Source: Rhodoferax aquaticus
GTDB taxonomy: Bacteria; Pseudomonadota; Gammaproteobacteria; Burkholderiales; Burkholderiaceae_C
Direction: 5' to 3'
Assembly: GCF_006974105.1 (NCBI RefSeq)
Contig: NZ_CP036282.1
Span: 4,650,001-4,714,000, forward strand
DNA length: 64,000 bases
Positions 16,685 to 25,946 of this stretch are shown here, one piece after another. The stretch's first letter is position 1. Each line of letters starts with the position of its first letter. The notes below the pieces were generated by a model, which had not been told where the DNA came from, made no database searches, and saw only the letters and a program-made list of their open reading frames with translations. A program made the translations under genes and the position numbers.

Positions 16685-17607
16685 CACCCACTCCTTTTGA
16701 ACACCCACTCCCCCAACCCCTCGCCCCGTCGGCGAGGGGAGTCTTGAACTGCCAATTTGGGTTTTGGTCGCCGGACGCGCGTCTACAGGGGTGGCGCTGC
16801 CGACGTTGTGGTTTGCCACGGCGCATGCGATGCGGTTGTAGATATTTCATGCACCTAGGCTTGCCAACGCTGGCGGCGAAGCGCGCCAGTGGGGGCGTGC
16901 ACACCCATCCGAGGCCCTACAACCGCATGCACTGGCCGTGGTGGACCACCCCTGTTGGCTACGGTGCTTTGGTAGCCCTGTTGCCGGAGAAAAACCATCC
17001 AATCGGCAGTTCAGGACTCCCCTCGCCGACGGGGCGAGGGGTTGGGGGAGTGGGTGTTAAACGATCAAGCCAGTAAGCCAACTCTTCAACAGCGAGTGCA
17101 AACCGTTGCAAATTCATGCACTTTGGCCTGCCAACGCTGGCGGCGAAGCGCGCCAGTGGGGGCGTGCACACCCATCCGAGGCCCTACAACCGCATGCACT
17201 GGCCGTGGTGGACCACCCCTGTTGGCTACGGTGCTTTGGTAGCCCTGTTGCCGGAGAAAAACCATCCAATCGGCAGTTCAGGACTCCCCTCGCCGACGGG
17301 GCGAGGGGTTGGGGGAGTGGGTGTTAAACGATCAAGCCAGTAAGCCAACTCTTCAACAGCGAGTGCAAACCGTTGCAAATTCATGCACTTTGGCCTGCCA
17401 ACGCTGGCGGCGAAGCGCGCCAGTGGGGGCGTACACACCCATCCGAGGCCCTACAACCGCATGCACTGGCCGTGGTGCACCACCCCTGTTGGCTACGGTG
17501 CTTGGGTAGCCCTGTTGCCGGGGAAAACCATCCAATCGGCAGTTCAGGACTCCCCTCGCCGACGGGGCGAGGGGCTGGGGGAGTGGGTGTTAATCAACCA
17601 AGCCAGC
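16685..17607. repeat. Three tandem 267-bp repeats preceded by an inverted partial copy; no gene
   Basis: The marker GCCAACGCTGG recurs at 16863, 17130 and 17397, exactly 267 bp apart. Copies 1 and 2 are nearly identical and copy 3 is slightly diverged and incomplete. Each unit ends in a GC-rich hairpin, CCCCTCGCC-GACGG-GGCGAGGGG. An inverted copy of just this hairpin block with its flanks lies at about 16697-16752. Frames of 70-75 codons repeat in each unit, but they have no ribosome sites and look incidental. The whole gap between the MocR gene and the thioesterase (16660-17624) consists of this array. Confidence 0.93.
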
Positions 17608-17624
17608 GGGGATGTGTACACCCA

Positions 17625-18080
17625 TCATGGACGCTCCAGCGCGCTCAGCACCTGGGCGGGCATGCGCCTGGGCTTGAGGGTGTCGGCATGCACACAGCCA
17701 ACCCGAACTTGGCCGCTCACCAACACGGTGTCGCCCCGCAGCGCCTGTTGCTCCAGCAGCATGGAGGCCTGGCCACGCTCCACCATGCGCACGCTGACGG
17801 TGAGCAAGTCGTCCAAGCGCGCGGCGGCCAAGTAGCGCAGCGTGACATCAGCCACCACAAAAATCGCCCCTGTGGCATCGCGCAGGACTTGCTGCTCCAC
17901 CCCCAGCGCGCGCAGCCACTCGGTGCGGGCGCGTTCAAAAAACTTCAGGTAATTGGCATAGAACACCACGCCGCCGGCGTCGGTGTCTTCCCAGTACACA
18001 CGAACGGGCATGGCGTAGCCCGCGGCACCGGTGAGGGGCGTTGACACAGGGTCTTGGGGGGTAGGTGATAGAGGGCGCAT
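17625..18080 (-). CDS. ybgC: Acyl-CoA thioesterase of the YbgC/4-hydroxybenzoyl-CoA thioesterase (hot-dog) family
   Basis: The 151-residue protein has the family active site VYWEDTDAGGVVFYANYLKFFERART, seen here as EDTDAGG with the catalytic aspartate and the following helix, near residues 31-53. YbgC hydrolyses acyl-CoA thioesters and is usually the first gene of the tol-pal cluster, but here no tol genes follow; its end abuts a repeat array. The ATG at 18080 is preferred; an in-frame start at 18113 would add 11 residues. Confidence 0.87.
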   Translation of the reverse strand: MRPLSPTPQDPVSTPLTGAAGYAMPVRVYWEDTDAGGVVFYANYLKFFERARTEWLRALGVEQQVLRDATGAIFVVADVTLRYLAAARLDDLLTVSVRMVERGQASMLLEQQALRGDTVLVSGQVRVGCVHADTLKPRRMPAQVLSALERP

Positions 18081-18256
18081 GGAGGTGAAATGCAGGAGCA
18101 AATGGGGGCACAAGAAGTCGTGAGCAATTGTCCGCTAAGCCCACATATTTTTGTAACAAGCGTAGGATAGGATGCTTCGCGCACCACCAGCTGCACCCTT
18201 GAGATGGCGCGCGTCGTCCTCATCTCTGTGTGCAGTTTACCCACCAAGGATTCACC

Positions 18257-20356
18257 ATGGCACGCCATACCCCCATCGAACGCTACCGCAACATCGGTAT
18301 TTCGGCCCACATTGACGCGGGCAAAACGACCACGACCGAGCGCATTCTTTTTTACACCGGGGTGAACCACAAAATTGGTGAGGTGCATGACGGCGCGGCC
18401 ACCATGGACTGGATGGAGCAAGAGCAAGAGCGCGGCATCACCATCACCTCAGCCGCCACCACCTGCTTTTGGAAAGGCATGGCGGGCAACTTCCCTGAGC
18501 ACCGCATCAACATCATTGACACCCCCGGCCACGTGGACTTCACGATTGAAGTGGAGCGCTCCATGCGCGTGCTGGACGGTGCAGTCATGGTGTACGACGC
18601 TGTGGGCGGCGTGCAGCCGCAGTCGGAAACCGTGTGGCGTCAAGCCAATAAATACAAGGTGCCACGCCTGGCCTTTGTGAACAAAATGGACCGCACCGGG
18701 GCCGACTTTTTGCGCGTGCGCGAGATGATGATCTTGCGCCTCAAGGCCAACCCCGTGGCCATTCAAATCCCGATTGGCGCGGAAGACAAGTTCCAAGGCA
18801 TTGTGGACTTGGTCAAGATGAAGTCCATTATTTGGGACGAAGACAAGGGCGTGACCTTTGTCTACGGTGACATTCCCGCCGACCTGGCCGATGTGTGCGC
18901 CGAGTACCGCGAAAAGCTGGTCGAAGCCGCCGCCGAAGCGTCGGAAGAGCTGATGAACAAATACCTGGAGGGCGAAGCGCTCACCGAAGAAGAAATCAAG
19001 GCCGCAATCCGCAAACGCACGCTGGCGGGTGAAATCCAGCCCATGTTGTGTGGCTCAGCGTTTAAGAACAAAGGCGTGCAAGCCATGCTGGACGCGGTCA
19101 TTGAATACATGCCCGCACCCACCGACATTCCGCCCGTGAGCGGTGTGGATGAGGACGACCACCCCGTGGTGCGCCAAGCAGACGACAGCGAAAAGTTCTC
19201 CGCCTTGGCTTTCAAACTGATGACCGACCCCTTTGTGGGCCAGCTGACCTTTGTGCGCGTGTACTCCGGCGTTTTGCTCAAGGGCGACACGGTGTACAAC
19301 CCCATTCGCGGCAAAAAGGAGCGCATTGGCCGCATCGTGCAAATGCATGCCAACAACCGCGAAGAGGTGTCTGAAATCCGCGCGGGCGACATTGCCGCTT
19401 GCGTGGGCCTCAAAGACGTGACCACGGGCGAAACCTTGTGCGATCCAGGTGCCATCGTGATGCTGGAGCGCATGGTCTTCCCCGAGCCCGTGATCACCCA
19501 AGCGGTAGAGCCCAAGACCAAGGCCGACCAAGAAAAAATGGGCATTGCCCTGCAGCGCTTGGCGCAAGAGGACCCGTCGTTCCGCGTGAAGACCGACGAA
19601 GAGTCAGGCCAAACACTGATCGCCGGAATGGGTGAGCTGCATTTGGAAATCATCGTGGACCGCATGAAGCGCGAGTTTGGCGTGGAAGCCAATGTGGGCA
19701 AGCCCCAAGTGGCTTACCGCGAAACCATACGCAAAACGGTGGAAGACGCTGAAGGCAAATTCGTGCGCCAGTCTGGCGGTAAGGGCCAGTACGGCCATGT
19801 GGTGCTGAAAATTGAACCCAATGAAGCGGGCAAAGGCGTGGAATTTGTTGACGCCATCAAGGGTGGCGTGGTGCCGCGCGAGTTCATCCCTGCGGTAGAA
19901 AAAGGCATCAACGAAGCCGTGACCCAAGGCGTGATGGCGGGCTACCCGGTGGTGGACGTGAAGGTCACGCTGCACTTTGGCTCGTACCACGATGTGGACT
20001 CCAACGAGCTGGCGTTCAAGATGGCCGCAATCTTTGGTTTCAAAGAAGGCTGCCGCAAAGCGAACCCGGTGATTCTGGAGCCCATGATGGCGGTTGAAGT
20101 GGAAACGCCCGAAGACTACGCCGGCAACGTGATGGGCGACCTGTCCTCCCGCCGCGGCATGGTGCAAGGCATGGACGACATGGTGGGCGGCGGCAAAGCC
20201 ATCAAGGCCGAAGTGCCCTTGTCAGAGATGTTTGGCTACTCCACCACCTTGCGTTCGATGTCCCAAGGTCGTGCCACCTACACCATGGAATTCAAGCACT
20301 ACGCCGAAGCCCCACGCAACGTGTCCGAAGCCATCATGGCGGCGCGTTCGAAGTAA
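18257..20356 (+). CDS. fusA: Elongation factor G
   Basis: The 699-residue GTPase drives ribosome translocation. G1 is [15 protein letters not shown] near residues 17-31, followed by the switch region [21 protein letters not shown] (G3) and NKMD (G4). The C-terminal domains are complete ([23 protein letters not shown]). AAGGATTCACC precedes the ATG at 18257. It is not in a str operon (no rpsL, rpsG or tuf nearby), so it is probably a second EF-G copy in this genome. A strong terminator follows. Whether the main copy exists elsewhere cannot be seen here. Confidence 0.95.
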   Translation: MARHTPIERYRNIGISAHIDAGKTTTTERILFYTGVNHKIGEVHDGAATMDWMEQEQERGITITSAATTCFWKGMAGNFPEHRINIIDTPGHVDFTIEVERSMRVLDGAVMVYDAVGGVQPQSETVWRQANKYKVPRLAFVNKMDRTGADFLRVREMMILRLKANPVAIQIPIGAEDKFQGIVDLVKMKSIIWDEDKGVTFVYGDIPADLADVCAEYREKLVEAAAEASEELMNKYLEGEALTEEEIKAAIRKRTLAGEIQPMLCGSAFKNKGVQAMLDAVIEYMPAPTDIPPVSGVDEDDHPVVRQADDSEKFSALAFKLMTDPFVGQLTFVRVYSGVLLKGDTVYNPIRGKKERIGRIVQMHANNREEVSEIRAGDIAACVGLKDVTTGETLCDPGAIVMLERMVFPEPVITQAVEPKTKADQEKMGIALQRLAQEDPSFRVKTDEESGQTLIAGMGELHLEIIVDRMKREFGVEANVGKPQVAYRETIRKTVEDAEGKFVRQSGGKGQYGHVVLKIEPNEAGKGVEFVDAIKGGVVPREFIPAVEKGINEAVTQGVMAGYPVVDVKVTLHFGSYHDVDSNELAFKMAAIFGFKEGCRKANPVILEPMMAVEVETPEDYAGNVMGDLSSRRGMVQGMDDMVGGGKAIKAEVPLSEMFGYSTTLRSMSQGRATYTMEFKHYAEAPRNVSEAIMAARSK

Positions 20357-20382
20357 GCAAAAACTGCCGCTAAGCAGCTCCT

Positions 20383-20416
20383 AAAAGCCCACACGCTTCA
20401 TGCGTGTGGGCTTTTT
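20383..20416. terminator. Bidirectional terminator between fusA and the HD-domain gene
   Basis: A stem of GCCCACACGC and GCGTGTGGGC with loop TTCAT is flanked by AAAA and TTTTT. It can act on both strands and lies between two convergent genes (fusA ends at 20356; the HD gene ends at 20426). Confidence 0.92.
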
Positions 20417-20425
20417 GCATGGGGG

Positions 20426-20986
20426 CTAGCACTTCGCCTTTGTCTCCTGGTCCAACAGCGCTCGAATTTGGGCAAACAGGGGCGATGTGGCGGTGTGCTT
20501 TTTGCCGTATTCGAGGTTGAAGGCGTAGTCAAAGTCGGCGGGGTTAGCGCCTTGGTTGTGCTGGAGTATGGTTTCTAGTTTGTCCAAGGCTTTCACAGCT
20601 TGGGCTTCGGGGCTGGTGGCGTTTTCGTAGTCATCCCACAGCGCCAAGAATTCGGCTTGCAGTTGTGTGGGCAAGGCGCGCATGAGGTGCTGCAAGTCTT
20701 GGCGCTCGCGGGCTGACTTGTCGGGCATGCTGGCCTGCAGAGGCGCGGGCACGTCGCCGTTAATGGCCTCACCCAAGTCGTGCAGCACGCACATCTTCAA
20801 GACCTTTTGGAAATCAAGCGTGGGCAGCGCATCTTGAAACACCATGGCCATGAGGCACAGACGCCAAGTGTGTTCCGGCGTGCTTTCTTGGCGCCCCTGC
20901 GCGGTGTAGGCGTTGCGCAGCACGTCTTTGAGTTGCTCGGCCTCGCGCAAAAACGCCAGTCGGTTTTGAAGATCGTTTGGGGTCAT
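20426..20986 (-). CDS. HD-domain phosphohydrolase (YfbR/HDDC2-like)
   Basis: The 186-residue protein has the HD metal site pattern: H in STPEHTWRL near residue 39, HD in CVLHDLGEAINGDVPA near 69, and the distal D in ALDKLETILQH near 134. This matches the YfbR/HDDC2 family, which removes phosphate from deoxynucleoside monophosphates. Its start overlaps the stop of the AraC-type regulator gene by 4 bases, so the two form an operon, perhaps only by transcription. Confidence 0.85.
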   Translation of the reverse strand: MTPNDLQNRLAFLREAEQLKDVLRNAYTAQGRQESTPEHTWRLCLMAMVFQDALPTLDFQKVLKMCVLHDLGEAINGDVPAPLQASMPDKSARERQDLQHLMRALPTQLQAEFLALWDDYENATSPEAQAVKALDKLETILQHNQGANPADFDYAFNLEYGKKHTATSPLFAQIRALLDQETKAKC

Positions 20987-21843
20987 GGTGGTGTACGGCG
21001 GGTGGGTGTTTGGGCAAAAAAGCGACCGGGTGATTCGCCAAAGCTGCGACGAAACATCGCAATGAAGTTGCTGGGGCTTGCGTAGCCCAAGGCATCGGCC
21101 ACGTCAGCCACGCTGCGGCCTTGGGCGAGCAATTCCAGCGCATGGGTGAGGCCGGCTTGCTGGCGCCACTGGGCAAAGCTGCTGCCCGTTTGCGTCACAC
21201 ACAAGCGGCTCAAAGTGCGGGGCGACATGCCTGCCCATTGCGCCCACTGCTCTAAGGTGCGGGCATCGCCTGGGTTTTTGAGCACGGCGTTGGCAACGCG
21301 CAGCAAGCGCCTATCTGTGGGCATGGGTAAATGCAAGGGCTGGTGCGGCGTGTTGCGCAGCTCATCCAATAGCACCGCCGTCATGCGGTCTTGCTCCGGG
21401 CTCAAGTGCTCGGTGCCCGCCCACATCACGCAGCGCTGCACCAGTGCACGCAAGAGCTCGCTCACACCGATCACACAGGGCGTGGTGGGCAGCACTTGGC
21501 TGGCATGCGGGGCTATGAGCACGCCCCAGCCGCTAAGCACCCCTGTAATGCTGACCCAATGCGGCACGCCAGGCGGAATCCACCCTGCGCGGTGGGGCGG
21601 CAACATCCACGAACCATGGGCGCTGCGCACATGCACCAAGCCGCTTTCCACACAAAACAGCTGCCCGCGCACATGGCTGTGCCAGTCGTGCTCGCGGTTG
21701 TCCAAGGGGAAGTCGCTGTCGGGCTCGTGGTCGCCCACGAAGGCAATCACGGCTGGACCGTCGGCGCGCTCGCTGTCCTCCACCAACTGGGCTTCTGCCG
21801 GGGTGTAGGGAGGCTCAGACGAAGTGGGATGTGCGTGCGCCAT
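20983..21843 (-). CDS. AraC-family regulator with N-terminal cupin domain
   Basis: The 286-residue protein has a cupin-like sensor (residues about 30-120; HDWHSHVRGQLFCVESG, IPPGVPHWV) and a C-terminal pair of AraC helix-turn-helix motifs (LEQWAQWAGMSPRTLSRL and VADVADALGYASPSNFIAMF). Such regulators bind small molecules in the cupin and usually control a neighbouring transporter. The MFS exporter at 21938 is transcribed divergently, 94 bp away, and is the probable target. Confidence 0.9.
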   Translation of the reverse strand: MAHAHPTSSEPPYTPAEAQLVEDSERADGPAVIAFVGDHEPDSDFPLDNREHDWHSHVRGQLFCVESGLVHVRSAHGSWMLPPHRAGWIPPGVPHWVSITGVLSGWGVLIAPHASQVLPTTPCVIGVSELLRALVQRCVMWAGTEHLSPEQDRMTAVLLDELRNTPHQPLHLPMPTDRRLLRVANAVLKNPGDARTLEQWAQWAGMSPRTLSRLCVTQTGSSFAQWRQQAGLTHALELLAQGRSVADVADALGYASPSNFIAMFRRSFGESPGRFFAQTPTRRTPP

Positions 21844-21867
21844 GACCTGTTTTCAGTATTTTTTGTC

Positions 21868-21925
21868 CAAACAACGTTATCTCATTTTTCCAGTGCGGAT
21901 CAACACTGCATTGTGTTCAAACAAC
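21868..21925. promoter_or_regulatory. Divergent control region with direct and inverted repeats
   Basis: CAAACAAC occurs at 21868-21875 and again at 21918-21925, 50 bp apart and in the same orientation. CAGTG (21891-21895) and CACTG (21904-21908) form a dyad between them. AraC proteins often bind direct repeats; this site between the AraC gene and the MFS gene is a candidate. Confidence 0.35.
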
Positions 21926-21937
21926 AGGAGTGATTTC

Positions 21938-23368
21938 GTGAGTTCTACCACTGTGGCGCACAGCGCGCCGTCTTTAATTTATCCCCACGTTGCGCCGTGG
22001 GTGGCCGTGGCCATCGCCTGCATTGCCTCCTTTATGGTGGTGATGGACGGCGCCATTGTGAATGTGGCGCTTCCGGCCATGCGCGCCGACCTGCATTTGT
22101 CTGCCGTGGCCACGCAATGGGTGATAGATGCCTACCTGCTCGCCCTGGGCGGCTTCATGTTGTTGGCCGCCAGAGCCAGCGACTTGTTCGGTCGTAAAGC
22201 CGTGTTGCAAACGGGTCTGGCCGTGTTTACTTTGGCCAGCTTAGGCGGCGGCATCGCTACAAGCGGCGCCGCGCTCTTGCTAGCGCGGGCGGTGCAGGGT
22301 TTGGGCGCATCGGCTCTGGCCACGTCGACCTTGGCGGTCATCGTCGCGGTGTACCCCGGCGGGCGCCAACGGGCGCAAGCTATTTCTTGGTGGGCAGCCA
22401 CCAGCTCGATTGGCTCCGCCATGGGTGTGGTGCTAGGCGGCTGGCTGACCAGCCAAGCCGGTTGGCGATGGGTGATGTATGTGAACGTGCCCGTTGGCGT
22501 GGCGCTCATGGCCGGCATTGCTTTGAGCCTGGCGCCTGCCGCCATTCGCAGCCCCAAACCCAGCCTGGACTTGCCCGGCGCGGTGGGCATCACACTGGGC
22601 ATGGGCACCTTGCTGTTTGCAATTTCGCAGGCTGCGCACCTAGGGTGGACCTCTGCCACCGTGTTGGGCTGCTTGCTGGCGGCGGCGGTGCTGCTGAACT
22701 GGTTTGTGGGCGTGGAAATGCGCGCAGCGCAGCCCTTGGTGCGCATGGACATCTTCAAAGTGCACAACGTGCGGGTGGGCAATGTGCTGGTGATGTGCAT
22801 GGGCGTTGCCATGACCGCCACCACGTTTTTAAGCTCAGTGGTGCTGCAGGGCGTGGTGGGCTATAGCGCGCTGGACGCGGGCCTGGCGATCTTGCCCCTG
22901 GGTGTGACCTTTGCGGCGGCGGCTGTGATGTCACGCATCTGGATGGACCGTGGTGTGAAGCGCTTGCCCCTGTACGGCGGCTTGATCTGCGCGGCGGGTG
23001 CCAGCTGGATGGCGGTGTTGCCACTGGCACCTGGTTTCGTGGCGGACATCTTGGGCCCCATGGTGCTCATGGGCTTGGGGCTGGGATTGATGGTCATGAC
23101 CGTGACCCACACGGCGATAGATGGCGTACCCGCCAAAGACGCGGGCCTGGCCTCCGGCCTGTTCAACACCGCCAGACAACTGGGCGCAGCATTTGGCGTC
23201 GCTATCTTGTCGACCCTGGCCCACAGTGTGACCGCACACAGCCCCTTGCAAACAGAACTTCTTGCGCAACTACAAGGCTTTCAAGCCGCGTTTGGGGCCA
23301 CGGCGGGCTTTGTCGCGCTAGCTGGCTTGTTGTCTTTGCTGCTACACACCCCGCAGAAAGCTGATTGA
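21938..23368 (+). CDS. MFS multidrug exporter, DHA2 (14-TM) family
   Basis: The 476-residue protein has about 14 hydrophobic segments. Family motifs include VVMDGAIVNVALPAM in TM1, LAARASDLFGRKAVLQTG (motif A) and the motif C region SIGSAMGVVLGGWLT. Members such as EmrB and QacA use the proton gradient to export drugs or metabolites. The start is taken as the GTG at 21938, with AGGAG 7 bases upstream. A longer frame from 21824 would overlap the AraC gene. It is probably controlled by the divergent AraC protein. The substrate is unknown. Confidence 0.88.
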   Translation: MSSTTVAHSAPSLIYPHVAPWVAVAIACIASFMVVMDGAIVNVALPAMRADLHLSAVATQWVIDAYLLALGGFMLLAARASDLFGRKAVLQTGLAVFTLASLGGGIATSGAALLLARAVQGLGASALATSTLAVIVAVYPGGRQRAQAISWWAATSSIGSAMGVVLGGWLTSQAGWRWVMYVNVPVGVALMAGIALSLAPAAIRSPKPSLDLPGAVGITLGMGTLLFAISQAAHLGWTSATVLGCLLAAAVLLNWFVGVEMRAAQPLVRMDIFKVHNVRVGNVLVMCMGVAMTATTFLSSVVLQGVVGYSALDAGLAILPLGVTFAAAAVMSRIWMDRGVKRLPLYGGLICAAGASWMAVLPLAPGFVADILGPMVLMGLGLGLMVMTVTHTAIDGVPAKDAGLASGLFNTARQLGAAFGVAILSTLAHSVTAHSPLQTELLAQLQGFQAAFGATAGFVALAGLLSLLLHTPQKAD

Positions 23369-23390
23369 AATAGGCCCGGACCCCGCATAG

Positions 23391-23430
23391 AAAAAGCGCA
23401 GACAGCTACAACAAACATAGCTGTCTGCGC
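23391..23430 (-). terminator. Terminator after the LysR gene
   Basis: GCGCAGACAGCTA (23396-23408) and TAGCTGTCTGCGC (23418-23430) form a perfect 13-bp stem, with a TTTTT tract on the minus strand at 23391-23395. It lies between the convergent MFS and LysR genes. The right arm is part of the dispersed ATAGCTG repeat family, which has been used here as a terminator. Confidence 0.85.
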
Positions 23431-23446
23431 ATATTACATGGGCGCT
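23417..23446 (+). repeat. Dispersed ATAGCTGCTTGCGC repeat, copy B
   Basis: This reads ATAGCTGTCTGCGCATATTA then CATGGGCGC, a diverged copy of the element best preserved at 25889. It overlaps the terminator stem of the LysR gene. Confidence 0.65.
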
Positions 23447-24407
23447 AGCACCCGTTTTGCTTGGCTTGCTCAGCGGCATGGGCCTCTGCCAAGCACGACA
23501 AAAACGCCCGTGTCACCCGCGATGCCTGGGGCGAGCGCCGCACAATGCCGAAGAAGCTGCAGGCGTAGTTCAACACGGCTGGGTTCAAGGCCCGCATTTG
23601 CCCTGTGCGCACAAAAGCTTCTGCGTAATGGTCGGGCAAAAAACCCAGGTACTGGCCCGACAAAATCAGCGTAGCAATGGACTCTTGGTCGTAGCCCGTG
23701 GCTTTGCGTGGCAGGCGCACTTGTTGGCTCAAGTCCATATTGGGCGAGTGGTAGCCCAGCCCCGCGAAATGGTGGGCGCGCAGGTCGTCCCAGCCCATGG
23801 CCGCAGCCTTGGCTTTGGCTTTTGCACCAAACAGCGCGTGCTGGGCACCGCAGTACAGCAGCATGGTCTCGTCAAACAAGGGCTCGTAAATCAGCGTTTC
23901 CGAGCTGCGGTGGCCCGGGATGACGCCCACTTGGAACTGCCCGTCGATCACGCCGCGCTCAATGGTGTTGATGGGCGCCACATGCAGGTGCAAACCCACA
24001 TCCGGTGCCAGTGCCGCAAACTTGGCAATGGCGTCGCCAATATGCGCGGCTGGGTTGCTGGCGGTTTTGTCAAACACGGCAATATGCAACTCGCCCCCCA
24101 TGCGGCGGTGGATCTCGTCCACACTGGCACGAAAGGCATCGGCCCCGGCGAGCAAACGCAAGGTCTCGCGGTAAATCTGCTCGCCCTCGGTGGTCAGTGA
24201 AAACCCAGCACGCCCACGGCGGCACAAGGTCAAGCCCAAGCGGGTCTCCAAGTCTTTGACATGGCGGCTCACCGTAGAGGTGCCGATATTGAGCTCCAGC
24301 TCCGCCGCCGCCATGCCGCCGCACTCCACCACGCTTTTGAACACGCGCAAGAGGCGTATGTCCATATCGCTCAACTGGCCTAAGGCGGCTCGGCTTTTTA
24401 CTTGCAT
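23445..24407 (-). CDS. LysR-family transcriptional regulator
   Basis: The 320-residue protein has a winged helix at residues about 15-75 (LLRVFKSVVECGGMAAAELE, STVSRHVKDLETRLGL) and a periplasmic-binding-like effector domain after residue 105. It faces the beta-alanine transaminase gene at 24500, so it is the probable regulator of the aminotransferase/semialdehyde dehydrogenase pair. ATAAA-CA-TTTAT at 24432-24443 in the 92-bp gap is a candidate site. Confidence 0.9.
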   Translation of the reverse strand: MQVKSRAALGQLSDMDIRLLRVFKSVVECGGMAAAELELNIGTSTVSRHVKDLETRLGLTLCRRGRAGFSLTTEGEQIYRETLRLLAGADAFRASVDEIHRRMGGELHIAVFDKTASNPAAHIGDAIAKFAALAPDVGLHLHVAPINTIERGVIDGQFQVGVIPGHRSSETLIYEPLFDETMLLYCGAQHALFGAKAKAKAAAMGWDDLRAHHFAGLGYHSPNMDLSQQVRLPRKATGYDQESIATLILSGQYLGFLPDHYAEAFVRTGQMRALNPAVLNYACSFFGIVRRSPQASRVTRAFLSCLAEAHAAEQAKQNGC

Positions 24408-24499
24408 AAACTAGCAACCAAATATTGATACATAAACATTTATAAGAGTAACAGATGGCATAACAATGCTGCGAAAACCACCATTACTGGAGCCACCCC

Positions 24500-25849
24500 A
24501 TGAACATGAATGACGCAGCCCCCTTGGCCGCCCCCCGCACCGACGCCGCTTGGCTGGATGCCCATTGGATGCCCTACACCGGCAACCGCGACTTCAAAGC
24601 CAACCCGCGCATCATGGTGGGCGCCAAAGGCTGCTACTACACCGACCAACACGGCAAGCAAATCTTTGACGGTCTATCAGGCCTGTGGTGCAGCGGCTTA
24701 GGCCACGGCCGCCAAGAGTTGGTGGATGCGGTCACCCGCCAGATGGCCACCTTGGACTACTCCCCGGCGTTTCAGTTTGGCCACCCCTTGTCGTTCGAGC
24801 TGGCCAACAAGCTCAAGGAACTCACCCCTGCTGGGCTGGACTATGTGTTCTTCACCGGCTCGGGTTCGGAGTCTGCCGACACCTCTTTGAAAATGGCACG
24901 CGCTTACTGGCGCGCCAAAGGCCAAGCCAGCAAGACCTTGCTGATTGGCCGCGAAAAAGGCTACCACGGCGTGAACTTTGGTGGCATTTCGGTAGGCGGT
25001 TTGGTGGCCAACCGCAAGATGTTTGGCCAAGGCATTCAGGCCGACCACTTGCCCCACACCATGCTGGCCAGCAATGCCTTCACACGCGGCATGGCCGACA
25101 AAGGTGCTGACTTGGCCGACGACTTGCTGCGCCTGATTGCCCTGCACGACGCCAGCAACATCGCCGCCGTGATTGTGGAACCCATGTCAGGCTCAGCCGG
25201 CGTGATCATCCCGCCCAAGGGCTACTTGCAACGCCTGCGCGACATCTGCACTGCCAACAACATCTTGCTGATATTTGACGAAGTGATCACCGGCTTTGGC
25301 CGCATGGGCGCTTGGACAGGTGCTGAGGCCTTTGGCGTGACCCCGGACATCATGAACGTGGCCAAGCAAATCACCAACGGTGCCCAACCCTTGGGCGCTG
25401 TGCTGGCCAAGAAGGACATTTACGACACCTTCATGGCGCAAGGCGGCCCCAACTACATGCTGGAGTTTGCCCACGGCTACACCTACTCCGCACACCCCAT
25501 GGCCTGCGCCGTGGGTCTTGCCACGCTGGACATCTTGCAGCGCGAAAACATGGTCGACAAAGTCAAGGCCTTGGCGCCCTACTTTGAAAACGCCGTGCAC
25601 AGCCTCAAAGGCAGCAAGCATGTGACCGACATCCGCAACTACGGGCTGGCAGCAGGCTTCACCATTGACGCAGTGCCCGGCGAACCCGCGCGCCGCCCCT
25701 ACGAAATCGCCATGGCCATGCTGCAAAAAGGCTTCTACGTGCGCTACGGCGGTGACACCATCCAGCTGGCACCGCCATTTATCTCGACCCCCGCGCAGAT
25801 CGACAGCTTGGTCAACGCCTTGGGCGAAACCTTCAACCAAACGGCCTGA
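24500..25849 (+). CDS. Beta-alanine (omega-amino acid)-pyruvate transaminase
   Basis: The 449-residue class-III aminotransferase has the signature VITGFGRMGAWTGAEAFGV (FDEV before it) and the PLP lysine in NVAKQITNGAQPLGAV near residue 288. The N terminus (HWMPYTGNRDFKANPRI) is that of omega-amino acid:pyruvate transaminases, which turn beta-alanine into malonate semialdehyde. The next gene, an MmsA-type dehydrogenase, would convert that to acetyl-CoA, so the pair degrades beta-alanine, for example from uracil or pantothenate breakdown. A second ATG at 24506 is possible. Confidence 0.92.
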   Translation: MNMNDAAPLAAPRTDAAWLDAHWMPYTGNRDFKANPRIMVGAKGCYYTDQHGKQIFDGLSGLWCSGLGHGRQELVDAVTRQMATLDYSPAFQFGHPLSFELANKLKELTPAGLDYVFFTGSGSESADTSLKMARAYWRAKGQASKTLLIGREKGYHGVNFGGISVGGLVANRKMFGQGIQADHLPHTMLASNAFTRGMADKGADLADDLLRLIALHDASNIAAVIVEPMSGSAGVIIPPKGYLQRLRDICTANNILLIFDEVITGFGRMGAWTGAEAFGVTPDIMNVAKQITNGAQPLGAVLAKKDIYDTFMAQGGPNYMLEFAHGYTYSAHPMACAVGLATLDILQRENMVDKVKALAPYFENAVHSLKGSKHVTDIRNYGLAAGFTIDAVPGEPARRPYEIAMAMLQKGFYVRYGGDTIQLAPPFISTPAQIDSLVNALGETFNQTA

Positions 25850-25888
25850 CACCCTGCCACGCGGCAATTCTGATTCACTCCTCTTTTT

Positions 25889-25924
25889 ATAGCTGCTTGC
25901 GCTTATTCCATGGGCGCAAGCAGC
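25889..25924 (+). repeat. Dispersed ATAGCTGCTTGCGC repeat, copy C (full hairpin)
   Basis: GCTGCTTGCGC (25892-25902) and GCGCAAGCAGC (25914-25924) form a perfect 11-bp stem with an 11-base loop containing TTATTCCATGG. It lies between the transaminase and mmsA and could modulate read-through or mRNA stability within this operon. Confidence 0.9.
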
Positions 25925-25946
25925 CCATTTGGCACTTAAACAACCC

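Noticed and set aside
16697..17575. CRISPR array
   Set aside because: The repeats are 267 bp, contiguous and without short unique spacers, and no cas genes are present.
16744..17835. Repeated frames of 70-75 codons in each 267-bp unit, and longer ones on the other strand
   Set aside because: They are by-products of a repeat whose period is a multiple of three. They have no ribosome sites or family similarity and run through hairpins.
21824..21937. Longer start for the MFS exporter
   Set aside because: It would overlap the divergent AraC gene and add residues that are not membrane-like; GTG 21938 has a clear AGGAG site.
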